A DNA stretch of 64,000 bases from Larix kaempferi. Taxonomy: Eukaryota; Streptophyta; Pinopsida; Pinales; Pinaceae. Positions within the stretch are counted from its first letter, which is position 1. Each line of letters begins with the position of its first letter. The position numbers and the translations under genes are program-made. The stretch covers positions 63,207,501 to 63,271,500 of the forward strand of contig BSBM01000361.1 of NCBI GenBank assembly GCA_027924585.1, given 5' to 3'. Below are positions 43,560-55,205 of this stretch, in pieces. The notes below the pieces were generated by a model that made no database searches, was not told the origin of the DNA, and saw only the letters and a list, made by a program, of their open reading frames with translations.

Positions 43560-46010
43560 CCTACTGATTATCATCAACCAGTAACATGACACAACTATGG
43601 GATTCCCATCCCAATGTGTCATTATCGAAGAGAAACCCCTATTTTAGGTTTCCTAGACCTACAAGCAAGAAGACCTAGACTAACCAAGGGAGAGACCCGA
43701 ATTGAATTTTCCTTGATGTCAACCAAAAAATGTTAGTTGTCTCAAGTAATTATCTAGTTGCGTTTTTTGAATAAGGTGTGTCCTGGCTAGATTCGAGGGT
43801 TGAGTACATGACACACTTTAGGCTAAAGGTGATTAAGATACTCACAAGTGTAAAATTCAAATACAACACCTTTATAGCCAAAATGAAATTCAAAGCAACA
43901 AGACATTATAAATATTACTAGTTACCATGAAAGAGACACGACATGATACATTGAAGTATAGCTCACAGTCACATGAATTAAACCAATATTCAACCATGAA
44001 TAACAATCCCCAAAAATAAAATGGCTCAGCTCATCAAGGGAGTCTCATGCTATTGTAGCTCTTTGATATACCTATGAGGTACATGAAGAGTAATCTCCCC
44101 GAATGTTGTTTTCGGTGCACTACAATAACAAGACGATGAAGGATCATTTTAGGATACCTAGGGGTGCTTCCGATATAATAAGGTACGTTGAAGTAAATCT
44201 GTGTTCTAGTCATGTCTAATGCAATACTACTCGAAAGAGGTATCAACAAGAGTGAACAACGGTGGCCAACACTGGTCGACCCATCAAGGGAACAACCTAC
44301 ACTTAAGTACCTACTATATTCACAGTTAATATTTCTATCTCGCAAACAAAAATTTACACGTGTAACAATAGATCCTTGTTGTTGGAAATAAGAGTGTGAA
44401 CTGCATACTAGCTAGGTACTTAGAAAACCAAATAAAAAATTTACTGAGGAAGCTAATAACCACAATATTGATTAGTTATAAGGTGATGATTATTAAGTTC
44501 TTTGAGTGATTATGTGTTTGTTTCCTTGTTAAGACAATCTTATAATGTTTTCAAGGAAAGGAGAGTGAAGAGTTTCCCAATTACGTTCTTGGGGTTTTAT
44601 CACTTTAGGTTACCAAGTACATTAATAAGAGTTTCACCAATAGAGATTTGAATGGAAGAAAGTTGCAATCAAACACAACAAATGATTAGGCCAAGTGAAT
44701 TTAATGAAATCAAAACTTGGGCATGGAATTGAGAACCCTCCTAATTGATGGCTAAGTACTCTTGAAGGGAGGTGGGAGGTCAAGACAATCCCCCTCCTTT
44801 TGCTAGTCAAAAGCAAAACCAAGTCTTCACTCCAACTCTTGATGGGAACCTAGAAAGAACAAGGAGAACAAAGCAATCCAAATCCTAGACTTGCTATGCA
44901 TCAAGGGGGTTAGTAAATTATCAAATATGATTAAATCAAAATGGGAATGAAGGAGGAAAAAGCAATCCAAACATATCACACAAGGTCTAATCCAAGCAAG
45001 AATGTCAAGACAATTCTAAACTTATTTAAATTTAACAACATGAAAACAATAATATTATCTTAGGCCCTTGTGAAGAGCCTCCTTCCACCAAGAGAGACAA
45101 TCCCACTCAAATGAACCAAAATTGAAGCACGAGAAAACAAGAAAATTCAAAAAGTAGTATTATTCCCCAACATTTCAACCCCCCACAATGGATTTGCTCT
45201 TCCCTTTTATAAACCAATGGGGTGAATTAGCCAAAGTGGAAAAGATCAATAGTAGTTACACAATGTGATGATCCCAATTGGATTGGATGTTATATCAATG
45301 GTCTAGCTTCTATCTTTTACAACAATATTTATGAAACAAGACAAATCGTCCTCCTTTAGAGGGGAAAATTCCTCTTAACCCTATCAATAGTAGTAAAATA
45401 ATGTCAAATACCATACGCCTTCCCAAAACCATGAGTAAATACCATGAGCAAAGATGAAACCATGTGCCAATACCATGAGCTACCATCCCAAGGAGAGTTG
45501 TTGGTCAAACAAGGCCACTTGATCCAAGTCGTTGAGTGAAATTATCCATGCATGAGGAGGGGTTGATCCATGTGAGAAGTAGTAATCAAGGGTTGAGATC
45601 TAATCATCAAGTGAGACTGAGGCACGATGATCCCAATAAGCCTACACATCAAAATAACATAAAGTGCACTCGGATAGTCCCTAGTAATAATATCTACCTC
45701 AACTTAGTCAAATAAACTAGAAAAACATAGTAATACCATGTATTAGTTTGGAAACTTGCTTAAATATGCATCTAAACCCCCTCCGTTGGCTAAAAATCAC
45801 TCAAATAGGAGGTCATTGGGAAATTCGAGGATATGGTTGGATAGAAGAGCCAAATGGGTGCCCAAAAATGCCAAGTTGTTATGCATGTGGAGACTAGATC
45901 AAAACCAGGAACGGTCATAAAATATGGAGGCTACTCATTGATACTATTTGAGTGATCCCTGTAGATATGACCAAACCGAAGAAGTGTTGTAAAATGAAAC
46001 CCTGCAGACT
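43560..46010. other. Unassigned stretch
   Basis: About 2.4 kb with no recognised domain or paired repeats. A few ACCATGAG motifs recur near 45420-45480. It could hold more decayed LTR sequence. Confidence 0.4.
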
Positions 46011-46015
46011 AAAAG

Positions 46016-46400
46016 TGTGAAGAACCTGCAACAATTAATTAATAAAAATACACAAGATAACAAAAATAACAGAACTCAGAATCGCTTTTATTGATTGCAG
46101 GCCACTTCAAGGGGGAAACCTCCTTTGAGCAAGCTCAATACAAATAACTTCACGGTACCTTCATTGGCCTCAACACACACTTACATACTAAGTCTATGCC
46201 CAATATTATGGGTCAATACGATGGAACATATAATACTACGGCATGACTTACAAATCATATGCGTCCAATACTATGGGTCAATACCATGGGCTAATACAAA
46301 CTATGGATCAACAATTACTACGGGATGACTTACAAAGCATATGCATCCAACAATAATATACTAACAAAGTAAAGAGAAGGGTTGACATGGGTTCCTAACA
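46016..46400 (-). repeat. 3' LTR of the deleted gypsy element
   Basis: Plus-strand ends are TGTGAAGAACC and GGTTCCTAACA, 385 bp. It differs from the other LTR by point changes and a short indel near 46200. Confidence 0.92.
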
Positions 46401-46415
46401 TCCCCTCTCCCTTAA
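46401..46415 (-). other. Polypurine tract
   Basis: Minus-strand AAGGGAGAGGGGA directly precedes the 3' LTR. Confidence 0.85.
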
Positions 46416-46419
46416 AAAA

Positions 46420-46999
46420 ATATTTGTCCTCAAAGCTTTAGATGTGGAAATTGATGCAGAATATGAAGCAGTGGTTCCCCTATAGCATCCTCGGGTTGCA
46501 TTTTGTGCCACTGAATTAAAGCCTCTGTGATAGAGTGAGAGAGAAGCTGACGCCTTTTGAGTTTCAGGGAGGATTGCTTGAAAGGCTATAGACGAAGAAG
46601 AACCATATCAGCTGTGTGAAAATGGTGCTCAGAACGGTGTTGATCGGCGTGTTGTTTCAGTCGAATTCTTGCCATGTCAAGATTGTCCTGCAGAATGAGA
46701 AGAATCTGATTGCAGTTTCGAAAAACTGAGTCAAATCCCTGAACTGGGGAACTGTTGAGGCTGTATGGAAGAAGAAATGGCGGTGCCTATCCATAGACTA
46801 CTTCATATGGTGTCATTTTAGATGTGGTATTGTACCACCAGAGTGCTTCAAGGAAATCCATAGAAATAGTTGTCCAAATCTGTGTAGGGATGAGCAAGGG
46901 TTTGAGCAGTCCCGAAAGGAGTGTCGTTTCACCCTTGTTGACCTGGAAAGTATCAAAGTCAGCCACCATCTGTTGAATTGTCATTTTAGTCCCTGCCAA
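46420..46999 (-). pseudogene. Integrase remnant lacking the catalytic core
   Basis: The frame reads MTIQQMVADFDTFQVNKGET, LLIPTQIWTTISMDFLEA and then jumps to LWWYNTTSKMTPYEVVYG. The first part is the end of the HHCC domain and the start of the core (MDF, first catalytic Asp region). The second part is the core's far end. The stretch with the other catalytic residues is gone. Downstream comes MARIRLKQHADQHRSEHHF, a VLLRL block and SITEALIQWHKMQPEDA, with another likely gap, then the purine tract. Confidence 0.75.
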
Positions 47000-47010
47000 A
47001 AGAAGTTACA

Positions 47011-48123
47011 TTATTCTCGGTCATACGTTTTGAGGAACCCAGAGTGCCCTGCTGATGGAGAAGCATGGAGTTCATAGAAGGGATAACCCCGTTGATCATA
47101 TTGCAACCAATTTGGAACAAGCAAAGAAATAGTTGTAAGAGAAACTGGGTCATCAAGTGTGCAAGAAGGAGCATCTGCCACCAGATTGTCCTTACCCTTC
47201 TTGTAAGTGATCGCATAGGCAGAACCCATGAGTTGGATAACCCATTTCAGGTGTGATGGGGAGACCCATTGTTCCAGGAAATTTTCCAGTCTCTGGAGAT
47301 TAGTCTTGATGCATAAATAATTCCCTAATAGGGATGGCTGCCACTTCTATACTGCATGCAAAATAGCCATCAGTTCCTTCTAAGATGTAGATGTGGCTAA
47401 ATTCTTACCAGAAAGGTCGCTTGAAGGGGGTAATCCCACTGGTTCAGCAAGGACACCTGCATATCTATCCAAGGAAGTAGTGGAGACCGTTGATGGGTGC
47501 ATCTGAATGGAATGGAGCTGAGCGATGACACCATGGGAATTATTCTTAAGGATCTTTTCCAGGCGATGTGAACTGATGATGCGAAGAGACCCTGGTTGTA
47601 AGCCCATAAATTTGTGTTGTTTCCCATTGACTAAAAACTGCATCCAAAGTTCAACAAAATCCCATAAAATGGGGCCAAGAGTGCGTAACCATTGAATGCC
47701 CAAAACCACATCACATCCGCCTAAGGACAAGGAAAACATGTCAGAGAGCAGGTTATAATATTCCAGAGAGATACACAGATTGTGACACTTCCCCTTGCAA
47801 GGTAAGGTGCCGCCATTAGCAACCATGAATTCAAAGTTGGAGAAAGGATGGACAAAACATTCAGCCTGTTTGGAAATCCGAGGGTCAATGAAGTTATGAG
47901 TGCTACTAGAATCAATGAGTATGGTAAGAGGGAGCTTATTGAAGTAACCCCTGACCCGCATTGTTAGTGGGGTGGTGCCGTCGGTTACAACATGGAGAGA
48001 TATCTCTGGTGGGTCGTCCTGAGATGGGGGATCAATAGGCGAGTGTTGAATGTCAACCTGATCATCTATTGTATCTGGAGCTTCTTCACCAAGTTCAGAG
48101 GCTGGCGGAGAATCCACATCCAA
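47011..48123 (-). pseudogene. Protease fused to RNase H by an in-frame RT deletion
   Basis: The frame starts as a gypsy protease with ILIDSSSTHNFIDPRISK (Asp-Ser-Ser in place of Asp-Ser/Thr-Gly) and GCDVVLGIQWLRTLGPILWD. It runs into the linker VLAEPVGLPPS, then directly into SDLSGKNLATSTS. That is the start of the RNase H connection that normally follows the RT by some 400 residues. After a stop at 47380 the same frame continues KELMAILHAV, YKKGKDNLVADA and the integrase zinc-finger part HASPSAGHSGFLKTYDRE. The reading frame is the same on both sides, so RT was removed precisely in frame. The result cannot copy RNA. Confidence 0.82.
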
Positions 48124-48129
48124 GAGATA

Positions 48130-48948
48130 GAGATTTTGCTCAACACATCTATGTCCCCGAGTGAATTTCTCATCACAATTATAACAAAGCCCTTTTTCTC
48201 AGCATGCCCGCATCTCTGGTTCAGACAAATGCTTGATAGGAGTTGGTCAAGGAGCTGGCATGATGGGAGGACGTTGGGAACCCATATTTCTGAAGGGAAC
48301 AAAGGTGGGTTTGGAATGTTGTTGGGATGTGATCTTGTCCTCTGCCAACTTATCCAACCCTAGGACTTCCATCATTGTGTTGGGACAGAACATTTTGACC
48401 TCTTAGTGGATTTCATCCTTGAGACCACTGATAAAACAACTACTGTGAAGTCATCAAAAGCACTAGGACCAACTCTTTGCAAAAGAAGGTGGCAAAAATC
48501 TGTCCAGATTGGATCATGATGAGCTTTGATGTACCAACAGTACCGTTGAAGGGCTTCCTGTTCCAAATGAAAGGATGCAAGTGGAACTTTCTAGACATCA
48601 AAAGTATTATGCAGACTGAAATATTGTTCTGCCCGGTATATCCATCCAGTCGGATCAGTACCATTGAAGCGAGGAAAATCAAGTTTCGGCCCACAAAAAT
48701 TGCTGGAAGAAGAGAACCCAGTGGCTGCAAAAGATTATGGCTGTCGGTTATTATTCATGGCTCAGCCCACGAAAATTGCTGGAAGAAGAGAACCTAGTGG
48801 TTGTAAAAGATTCTGGCTGTCAGTTATTGTTCATGGCTGAATGCTGAAGATGGAGGATGAGAAATTTTTCATCTAGATCTTGGAGTTTGTTTTTGAGGGT
48901 TGTAAGTTCTTCCTCCATGATTTGTGCTCCTGCACGGGTGACAACCAT
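48130..48948 (-). pseudogene. gypsy gag with CCHC zinc knuckle
   Basis: A likely start MVVTRAGAQIMEEELTTLKN lies at 48948. After a duplicated stretch with stops, the capsid part reads DFPRFNGTDPTGWIYRAEQY and FSLHNTFDV, with a later block HHDPIWTDFCHLLLQRVGP in another frame. A zinc knuckle CYNCDEKFTRGHRC (C-x2-C-x4-H-x4-C) lies at about 48160-48205 and leads straight into the protease frame. Gag would package element RNA. Stops and frameshifts inactivate it, though the knuckle is intact. Confidence 0.78.
48689..48840 (-). repeat. 76-bp tandem duplication in gag
   Basis: Copies begin at 48689 and 48765 (GCCCACAAAAATTGCTGG and GCCCACGAAAATTGCTGG). 76 is not a multiple of three, so it shifts the gag frame. 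Confidence 0.9.
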
Positions 48949-49980
48949 AACCAGGAGTTTTTTTTTTTGTGAATGGGTAGAAAAACAAAAACATAAATTG
49001 TTTTAGTAAAGGAAAATTTGGATTTGGAAAAAACTCGGATGGGTAATTTCGGTTTGACTAGGTTTTAGACACTTTCTGATGGACAGGGAAGCAAAAAATG
49101 GGGATTTCAGAAGCGGGATGAAGGAATGAGAAAATTGGTAAGAGAGGGACAAAGAAGCAGAAATAGGAAATGAACACTATGGAAAAATTTGAAGGCGATT
49201 GGGTGAAAATTGAAGAAGTTATGGCAAACCCTAAAAATAGACAAATGTGGGATTTCTGGCTTTAGGAAGTGGAATTTGGGATAGGGTCCTCAGAATTGAA
49301 ATATGCAGAATGACAAACTTTTTTTTTTCCAGAATGGATCTGAAACGGCTTTCAGAATGGATTTGAAACGACTCACAAGGGAGCGAAAATGACTGTATCT
49401 GAAACAGCTTTCAGAACGGATCTGAAACGGCTCAGAATGGATCGAAAATGGTTGGGTCTGAAATGACTTTCAGAATGGATCGGAAAGGGATGGATCTGAA
49501 ATGGATCGAAATGGATTTGAAACGACGCGGAATGGATCGACAACAGATGGATCTCTAACGGTGCAGAAGTGATCGGCAACAGTTTAACTGAAAATAGATA
49601 TGGACCCCGTATGCTCGGCTTCCTAAAGGTTTAGTGGATTCACTCGACCACCAATGGTGTCTGATGGCTTGCGTATCGGGTACTACCCCTCACTCCACGG
49701 CTCAGGTAAAACTGATAACCGCTTTCCCACAAACGACAACTCTTGGTTTACCTCACGGGTGGGAACTAGTCAATCAGGTAGGGGTCATTGCCCTTTTCGT
49801 TGGCAGGTCCTCTCAATGGGACAACTACTTTGGGGTTCCTATGGTACTCCTCACAATGAGTTTTAGGGCTTATGCCCAAGTACTTCCCATAGTTAAGCGG
49901 ATAGGGATTATTCCCAGATTCGAACCTGCAACAAATGGGAAAAAAAAATTTGGCAGAAATTTCACCCAACGAGCCCAAGA
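48949..49980 (-). other. Leader of the deleted gypsy element
   Basis: Non-coding, with a degenerate ~20-bp repeat (GAATGGATCTGAAACGG and variants) at about 49325-49560. The last part (49600-49980) holds no recognised domain. Confidence 0.6.
49325..49570. repeat. Degenerate ~20-bp repeat in the leader
   Basis: More than ten variants of CAGAATGGATCTGAAACGGC or GGATCGAAA-type units in direct orientation. Confidence 0.8.
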
Positions 49981-49997
49981 AAGTGATTTGATACCAG
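49981..49997 (-). other. Primer binding site (initiator tRNA-Met)
   Basis: Minus-strand TGGTATCA followed by AATCACTTT, two bases inside the 5' LTR. TGGTATCA is the standard plant tRNA-iMet primer site start. Confidence 0.8.
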
Positions 49998-49999
49998 AT

Positions 50000-50370
50000 G
50001 TGAAGAACCTGCAACAATTCATTAATGAAAATACACAAGATAGCATAAATAACAAAACTCAGAATCGCTTTTATTGATCGCAGGCCACTTCGAGGAGGCA
50101 ACCTCCTTTGAGCAAGCTCAATACAAATAACTTCATGGTACCTTCATTGGCCTAAACACACACTTATATACTAAGTCTATGCCCAATATTATGGGACATA
50201 TAATACTACGGGACGACTTACAAATCATATGCGTCCAATACTATGGGTTAATACCATGGGCTAATACAAACTATGGATCAACAATTACTACGGGATGGCT
50301 TACAAAGCATATGTTTCCAACAATAATATACTAACAAAGTAAAGAGAAGGGTTGACACGGGTTCCTAACA
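50000..50370 (-). repeat. 5' LTR of the deleted gypsy element
   Basis: 371 bp with the same ends as the left LTR. It lacks a short segment (about 14 bases) near 50190 that the left copy has. Confidence 0.92.
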
Positions 50371-50375
50371 AAAAG

Positions 50376-51990
50376 TAGGCCAAATGGGTATCCAAATCCA
50401 TTAGTAAATCTATAAAATATTGAGTATATCAAACCCATTTACATTCATGAAAATCAAGATTGCAGGACTTTGAGAAATGTAGGCACCACCCTATAGAAGT
50501 GATTGATTCATGGCAGTAGTGACTAATCTGATGGCATATACCTAAATAAGTGTCCAAATGGGTATCCAAATATGTGCTTAGAAAGCATAGATCCCATGTA
50601 AAACAAAAGATATGATATCAGTCCCTTAGTGAATAGGACTAGCCACTATATAACATTGATCGATTGGCACTAAAAATAATAGCTATGAAGAAGGCATGAT
50701 GGGATCTTTGTAGCAATGAAATGATGTTGTACTAACATTAAAGGTGTCTCGGTTGGACCAATAGTAGAGAATGTCCTAGATGGACAAGTAGTAGTGATGT
50801 TGTATAAATGTACATAGAAACCATGATGTATTTAACTGTTTACATTGATTCATCATATAGCATAGTCATGTGAAACATGATAATATACCCCATAAGTATA
50901 TTCAATGAATTCATCGGATTAATGGTTTAGGAATATACCATTAACGTGTTAACATCAAAGCATTTACAAGGACTAGCTCTTCTTCAGGGTGAATATAGAT
51001 AATGAACCAGCCTTGGAAAAGTGTGGGCTTTTGTAAGCCGATTGACTTAAGATGAAGGATAAAGGGTTCCTTTGTAAGTTTCATCAATAGTACAAATGAT
51101 ACGGAAGTGTCTTAACAAGGGTGTGTGTTCTAAGGTACCTTTCCCCTTTGATCTCGACAATAACATTTCCCATTGTTTATTTTATTTTATTTTTATTTTC
51201 CCTTTGCATAGGATTAGTGGATTGAAAGGTATTGGCCCTAGCATTACACCTTTTTTGGGATACAAATGATGACATGGATTTAGATTTGTTGCCAACAAGC
51301 ATCGATAGCCTCGACAAAGTTTCCTCGGTAAAGCATTTCATGCAAATAAGTTTTACCTTTTTGTCATTCAAGCATCCATATCCCCAATAGGGGTTACCTA
51401 TCCTTCCAACCACTAACCATTTTATCACTAGTGATGTTTTTTGGATATCAAGAGAAGGCATTGCTCAATTCTGTAGTTTCCTTGTCATGACAACCATCCA
51501 TAACGATCTCACCGAAAGCATTTTCATTAGGATTCTCTACTTGTATTTCTTCTTGGTAGCTGGCCACGAGGATCTATCCAAAAGCATCATGTATTGATAA
51601 TTCACTACAACACATCAAACCCAAGACACACGAAAAATATGGCGTCACACATGGTGAAAGAATTACAAAGGGGGAGAGCAAGAGTCAATTTATTAGTTTC
51701 AAACCCATGGGATGCAAACCAAATATGAACTGATGTGAATCAAATGGGAGTGGCCAGAGAGGGAATTGAATAAGGAAGAATAATCCTTGCAAAACAAAGT
51801 CATCTAGGTTCATGGTATGCAATCAAATCAAAACCCCTTCACCCTCGTCAACCTATGACTGATACTACTAGTTATACTCATCAAGCAATTAATACATCGT
51901 GTAGTAGTAGCAATATGAAGTACATCATCGAATAATATATCATCATTATACATCATCTAACATGGTATAACAGTATCAACAATAATAGAA
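50376..51990. other. AT-rich spacer
   Basis: No gene is recognised. It ends where GC content rises at the start of the plus-strand LINE. Confidence 0.5.
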
Positions 51991-52097
51991 CCACGTCAGA
52001 AGGATAGACTCGAGGACGCGCGCTGCTTGCCGATCAAGTGGTCGCCGCTAACCCTCCTAAGGTTCCCCCCTGCGCATGCTCTCTCCAGGCCGCCCCC

Positions 52098-53513
52098 ATG
52101 GCCATGCCTGGGGGAGGGAAACCCCCTCCCTCTGCCCCGCTCACTGCTGAAGAAGCATTCAGAAGATTGATAAGGCCATCAGGAAAGCAACCAGTGGCAC
52201 CTGCCATCCCGAAGTTCATCAAGAAGCTCGAATCCATCCCAGAAATTGACCTGCCAGTTGAACAGCCCATCAAGATCACCCTTGCCCTGGCTGAGCGAGG
52301 TCTGGTTGGCCAGTTCACGGGGCTATGGCCCTCAACAAGGACCACAGACGACTGGATCCAAAGGAATTGGAGACCTCAGCTAAAGAACAGCGTCACCTAC
52401 TACCCAGTCGGACGGGGATTCTTCATTTTCGAATTCATAGCTAAGGAAGACCATGATCTCATATTCAGGAGTGGACCGTACTTCATGGGAACTCAAGGCC
52501 TTTACCTCAACCGATGGACTCCGGACTTGGATCCAGAAATTGCTGTCCCAAAGGAAGTGCCAGTGTGGGTGAGGCTTCCAAACCTCCCTGTCCACTGTTG
52601 AAACATTCAAACACTGGAAAAAGTTGGGAATGCACTGGGGAGATACATTGACAAAGCCGAGAACAAAGGCCAGTACACATGCGCTAGAATCTGTGTAGAA
52701 GTAGACCTTGAAGCAGGACTTCCGGAGGCAGTTAAATTAAAAGTCGGCTCTTGGCACCACTACCAAAAGTTGGACTACGAACAGCTGCCCTTCAAATGCC
52801 GCCATTGCCACGAGCACGGTCACTTCCAGAGGAACTGCCCCAAAATCCAAGTCCCAGAAGAAGGAGAAGGATGGCAGAAGGTAAAGAAAGGGAAATCTGC
52901 ACCGAAAACCCAAGAAAAAAAGACGCCTGCAGACATGCAGAAAAACAATCAGCCATCAAGCTCAAATAAGAGTCCCCAGGAAGCCGAGAATTCAATCCCA
53001 ATTGTGATCCAGGTCGTTGATCCAAAGCCAACCGAGAAAGCATCTCCAAATGTGACACAAGGTGCTGATGGAGACCCAAAGGACACCGATCCAGCTGGAA
53101 AAGACCCCGGCACGGGTGGCACAGAAGAAAATCAAGTCATTCAGATCCCAAGCAACAAAGAGGATGAAGGCGCTAACCCTTTGGAGCCGGGGGAAATCCC
53201 TAGCACCGATCTAGAATTACCAACGGCAATGGACCCTTCCTACCCTTCCAAAGAAACAAACGAGGAGCTATCGCTGCCAGAAACAGATCTAGGAGAAGAC
53301 ACATATGATGGAGCATCCTCAAGTAGCCTGCATGCAGTCCCATTTAAACACCCAAGAGGTCGAAAGTCAAAAAAGAAGAAAAGAGATGAAGCAACCTACC
53401 TGGTAGTCCTTGAAGGCTCCCAAAAAACTCTGAAAGGAATGATGAAAACCAGATCAAAGAAAGGTATGGCCTCGGCCTCTAAAGGGGCCATCCCCACTTC
53501 ACATAGTACTTAA
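52098..53513 (+). pseudogene. LINE ORF1: DUF4283 and CCHC protein, one internal stop
   Basis: ATG at 52098 (MAMPGGGKPPPSAPLTAEEA) is preferred over an upstream GTG in frame. A DUF4283 domain spans about residues 60-170 (ALAERGLVGQFTGLWPS, VGRGFFIFEF, RSGPYFMGTQGLYLNRWTPD, VPVWVRLPNLPVH). A TGA at 52599-52601 replaces what is normally Trp, after which the same frame continues with the zinc knuckle CRHCHEHGHFQRNC at about 52796-52838. A Lys/Glu/Pro-rich tail ends in a basic RGRKSKKKKRDEA stretch. The protein would bind element RNA. Its stop codon overlaps the ORF2 start. Confidence 0.85.
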
Positions 53514-54272
53514 TGCGATACGCCTCCTGGAACTGTAGAGGATTAGGTTCTGCTCTAAAAGAAGAAGCTCTGAAAGATCTTGTCAGAAATTATAAACCTG
53601 AGATCCTACTAGTCCAGGAGACGAAGCTGGAGGAAGCAGATCTCCTCCAAGCAGGAAAAAAGTTTTGGAAAAAAGGTCCAGGAATCGCCACCAACTCCAG
53701 AGGAGCCTCTGGAGGCGTTTCCACTTTCTGGGACTCCACTCTCTATGATCTAGAGGCCGAAGAACGTACCATACATTGGGTTTTCACTAAACTCAGCCAC
53801 AAAAGCACCGGACAAACTGCATGTCTTTTCAACCTTTATGTTCCTATTTCACATTCAAAAAAAAAAAAAAGATTGTTGGAATATGCTTGAATCTTATCTC
53901 AACCTTCAGCATCCAGAGAATATTATTGTAGCAGGAGACTTGAATGTAACTCTTGCCTCCAATGAGAAAAAAGGGGGCTCTCCAGTTAGGGATCCCTCGA
54001 GGGAATGGATCGAGGATATCATCCTTGACTGGGACCTCATTGATATTAAACCAGACAAAGGGAGATACACTTGGTCCAATAAGAGGATCGGGCCGGGACA
54101 CATTGCCGCCCAGCTCGACAGATTCCTTGTTCACGCTTCCTTCCTCTCCCTTGGATTGCTAGCCTCCTCCAAAATCCTCCCTCACCATACCTCTGATCAC
54201 CATCCAATTTTGCTAGATCTGGTGCCTGACCAAGACCTTGGCCCCATCCCATTCCGGTTTAGCCCTCTCTAG
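53513..54272 (+). pseudogene. LINE ORF2 endonuclease domain (APE type)
   Basis: ORF2 starts at the ATG of TAATG, sharing one base with the ORF1 stop. The APE-like endonuclease has SWNCRGLGS (Asn), VQETKLEE (Glu), AGDLNVTLAS (Asp/Asn), RYTWSN, and the last block HHTSDHHPILLDL (Asp-His pair). All catalytic blocks are preserved. A run of 14 A (53857-53870) breaks the frame between SHSKKK and DCWNMLESYLN. A TAG at 54270 follows RFSPL, where relatives have Trp. The enzyme nicks target DNA to prime reverse transcription. Confidence 0.87.
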
Positions 54273-55205
54273 ATCCAACATGCGGACTTTTTGAAAGTAG
54301 TATCTGACTCCTGGGGAAACCAATTAAGAGGGTCACCCTCCTTCATTTGGGAAGGGAAAATCAAAAGGCTGAAACATGACCTGAAAAATTGGACAAAGCT
54401 CATCACTTCCCCCATCACAAGAAGGAAAAAAGCTCAATCTGATCTGGAATCCCATCAAACCAACATGGAAGCCTCTCCCATCTGTGAAGCCCTTCTCTGC
54501 AAGGAAGAAGCTCTGCAGAAAGATTTCCACTCCGCTTGCAGACTGGAGGAGGAATATTGGCGCCAAAAGTCTCGAAGCCTCTGGCTTTTAAGCGGAGACA
54601 AAAATACCAAGTATTTTCATAAGCAGGCCGAGGCTCGGAAGAACTCTAAAACAGTCACTAAAATAAACCATCATGGAGTTCTGCTGAAAGACTTCGAAGA
54701 TATAAAGCAGGCCGCAGTGGATACCTTCCAAGACTTATTCACAGCCCCTTTGAACACCTAGCTTGACACCACTGCTCACCCCTTTGATCTCATCCCGTCC
54801 CTTATCAATCCTGAAGAAAATACCTTTCTTACCGCTCCTGTTACCATGCATGAACTGAAATCAACCTTAGAGCTTATGAAGTCGGATAGTGACCCTTGGC
54901 CGGATGGATTCACAGCCCATTTCTTCACCAGCTGCTGGTCAATTATCAAAATGGATCTCCTAAAAATTATTTGGTACTCACAAGACACCAAGAAGTTAGG
55001 CGGAAGCACTAACTCCTTGTTCCTAGCTTTAATTATGAAAGAAAAGGGAGCCAACTCTTTCAACCGCTTCAGACCGATCTCTCTTTGCAACACTGGGTAC
55101 AAAATTATAACCAAGATAATAGCTACCAGAATCAAAAGAATACTGCCAAGAATAATCCCGGAAAATCAAGGCGGATTCATCAAAGGAAGGAAAATCCTTG
55201 ACAAT
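54273..55205 (+). pseudogene. LINE ORF2 linker and N-terminal half of RT
   Basis: In the same frame as the endonuclease tail, with stops at 54270 and 54759. The linker has WRQKSRSLWLLSGDKNTKYF. The RT begins with MKSDSDPWPDGFTAHFF (the usual 'K.PG.DG' block, with Pro where Gly is common), then SLFLALIMKEKGANSFNRFR, RPISLCNTGYKIITKIIA, RIIPENQGGFIKGRKILDN. The frame is then interrupted in the codons after Asn by the insertion at 55206. The match resumes at 62065 with IILV.EAIHSS. Confidence 0.85.

Larger units (their letters stand above)
46016..50370 (-). mobile_element. Complete gypsy retrotransposon with internal deletions
   Basis: LTRs at 46016-46400 and 50000-50370 are flanked by a perfect 5-bp duplication aaaag (46011-46015, 50371-50375). 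The primer binding site beside the right LTR matches initiator tRNA-Met, and a purine tract lies beside the left LTR. The 4.36-kb element reads on the minus strand: leader, gag with CCHC knuckle, protease, RNase H, partial integrase. RT and the integrase core are missing. It is non-autonomous. Confidence 0.93.
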
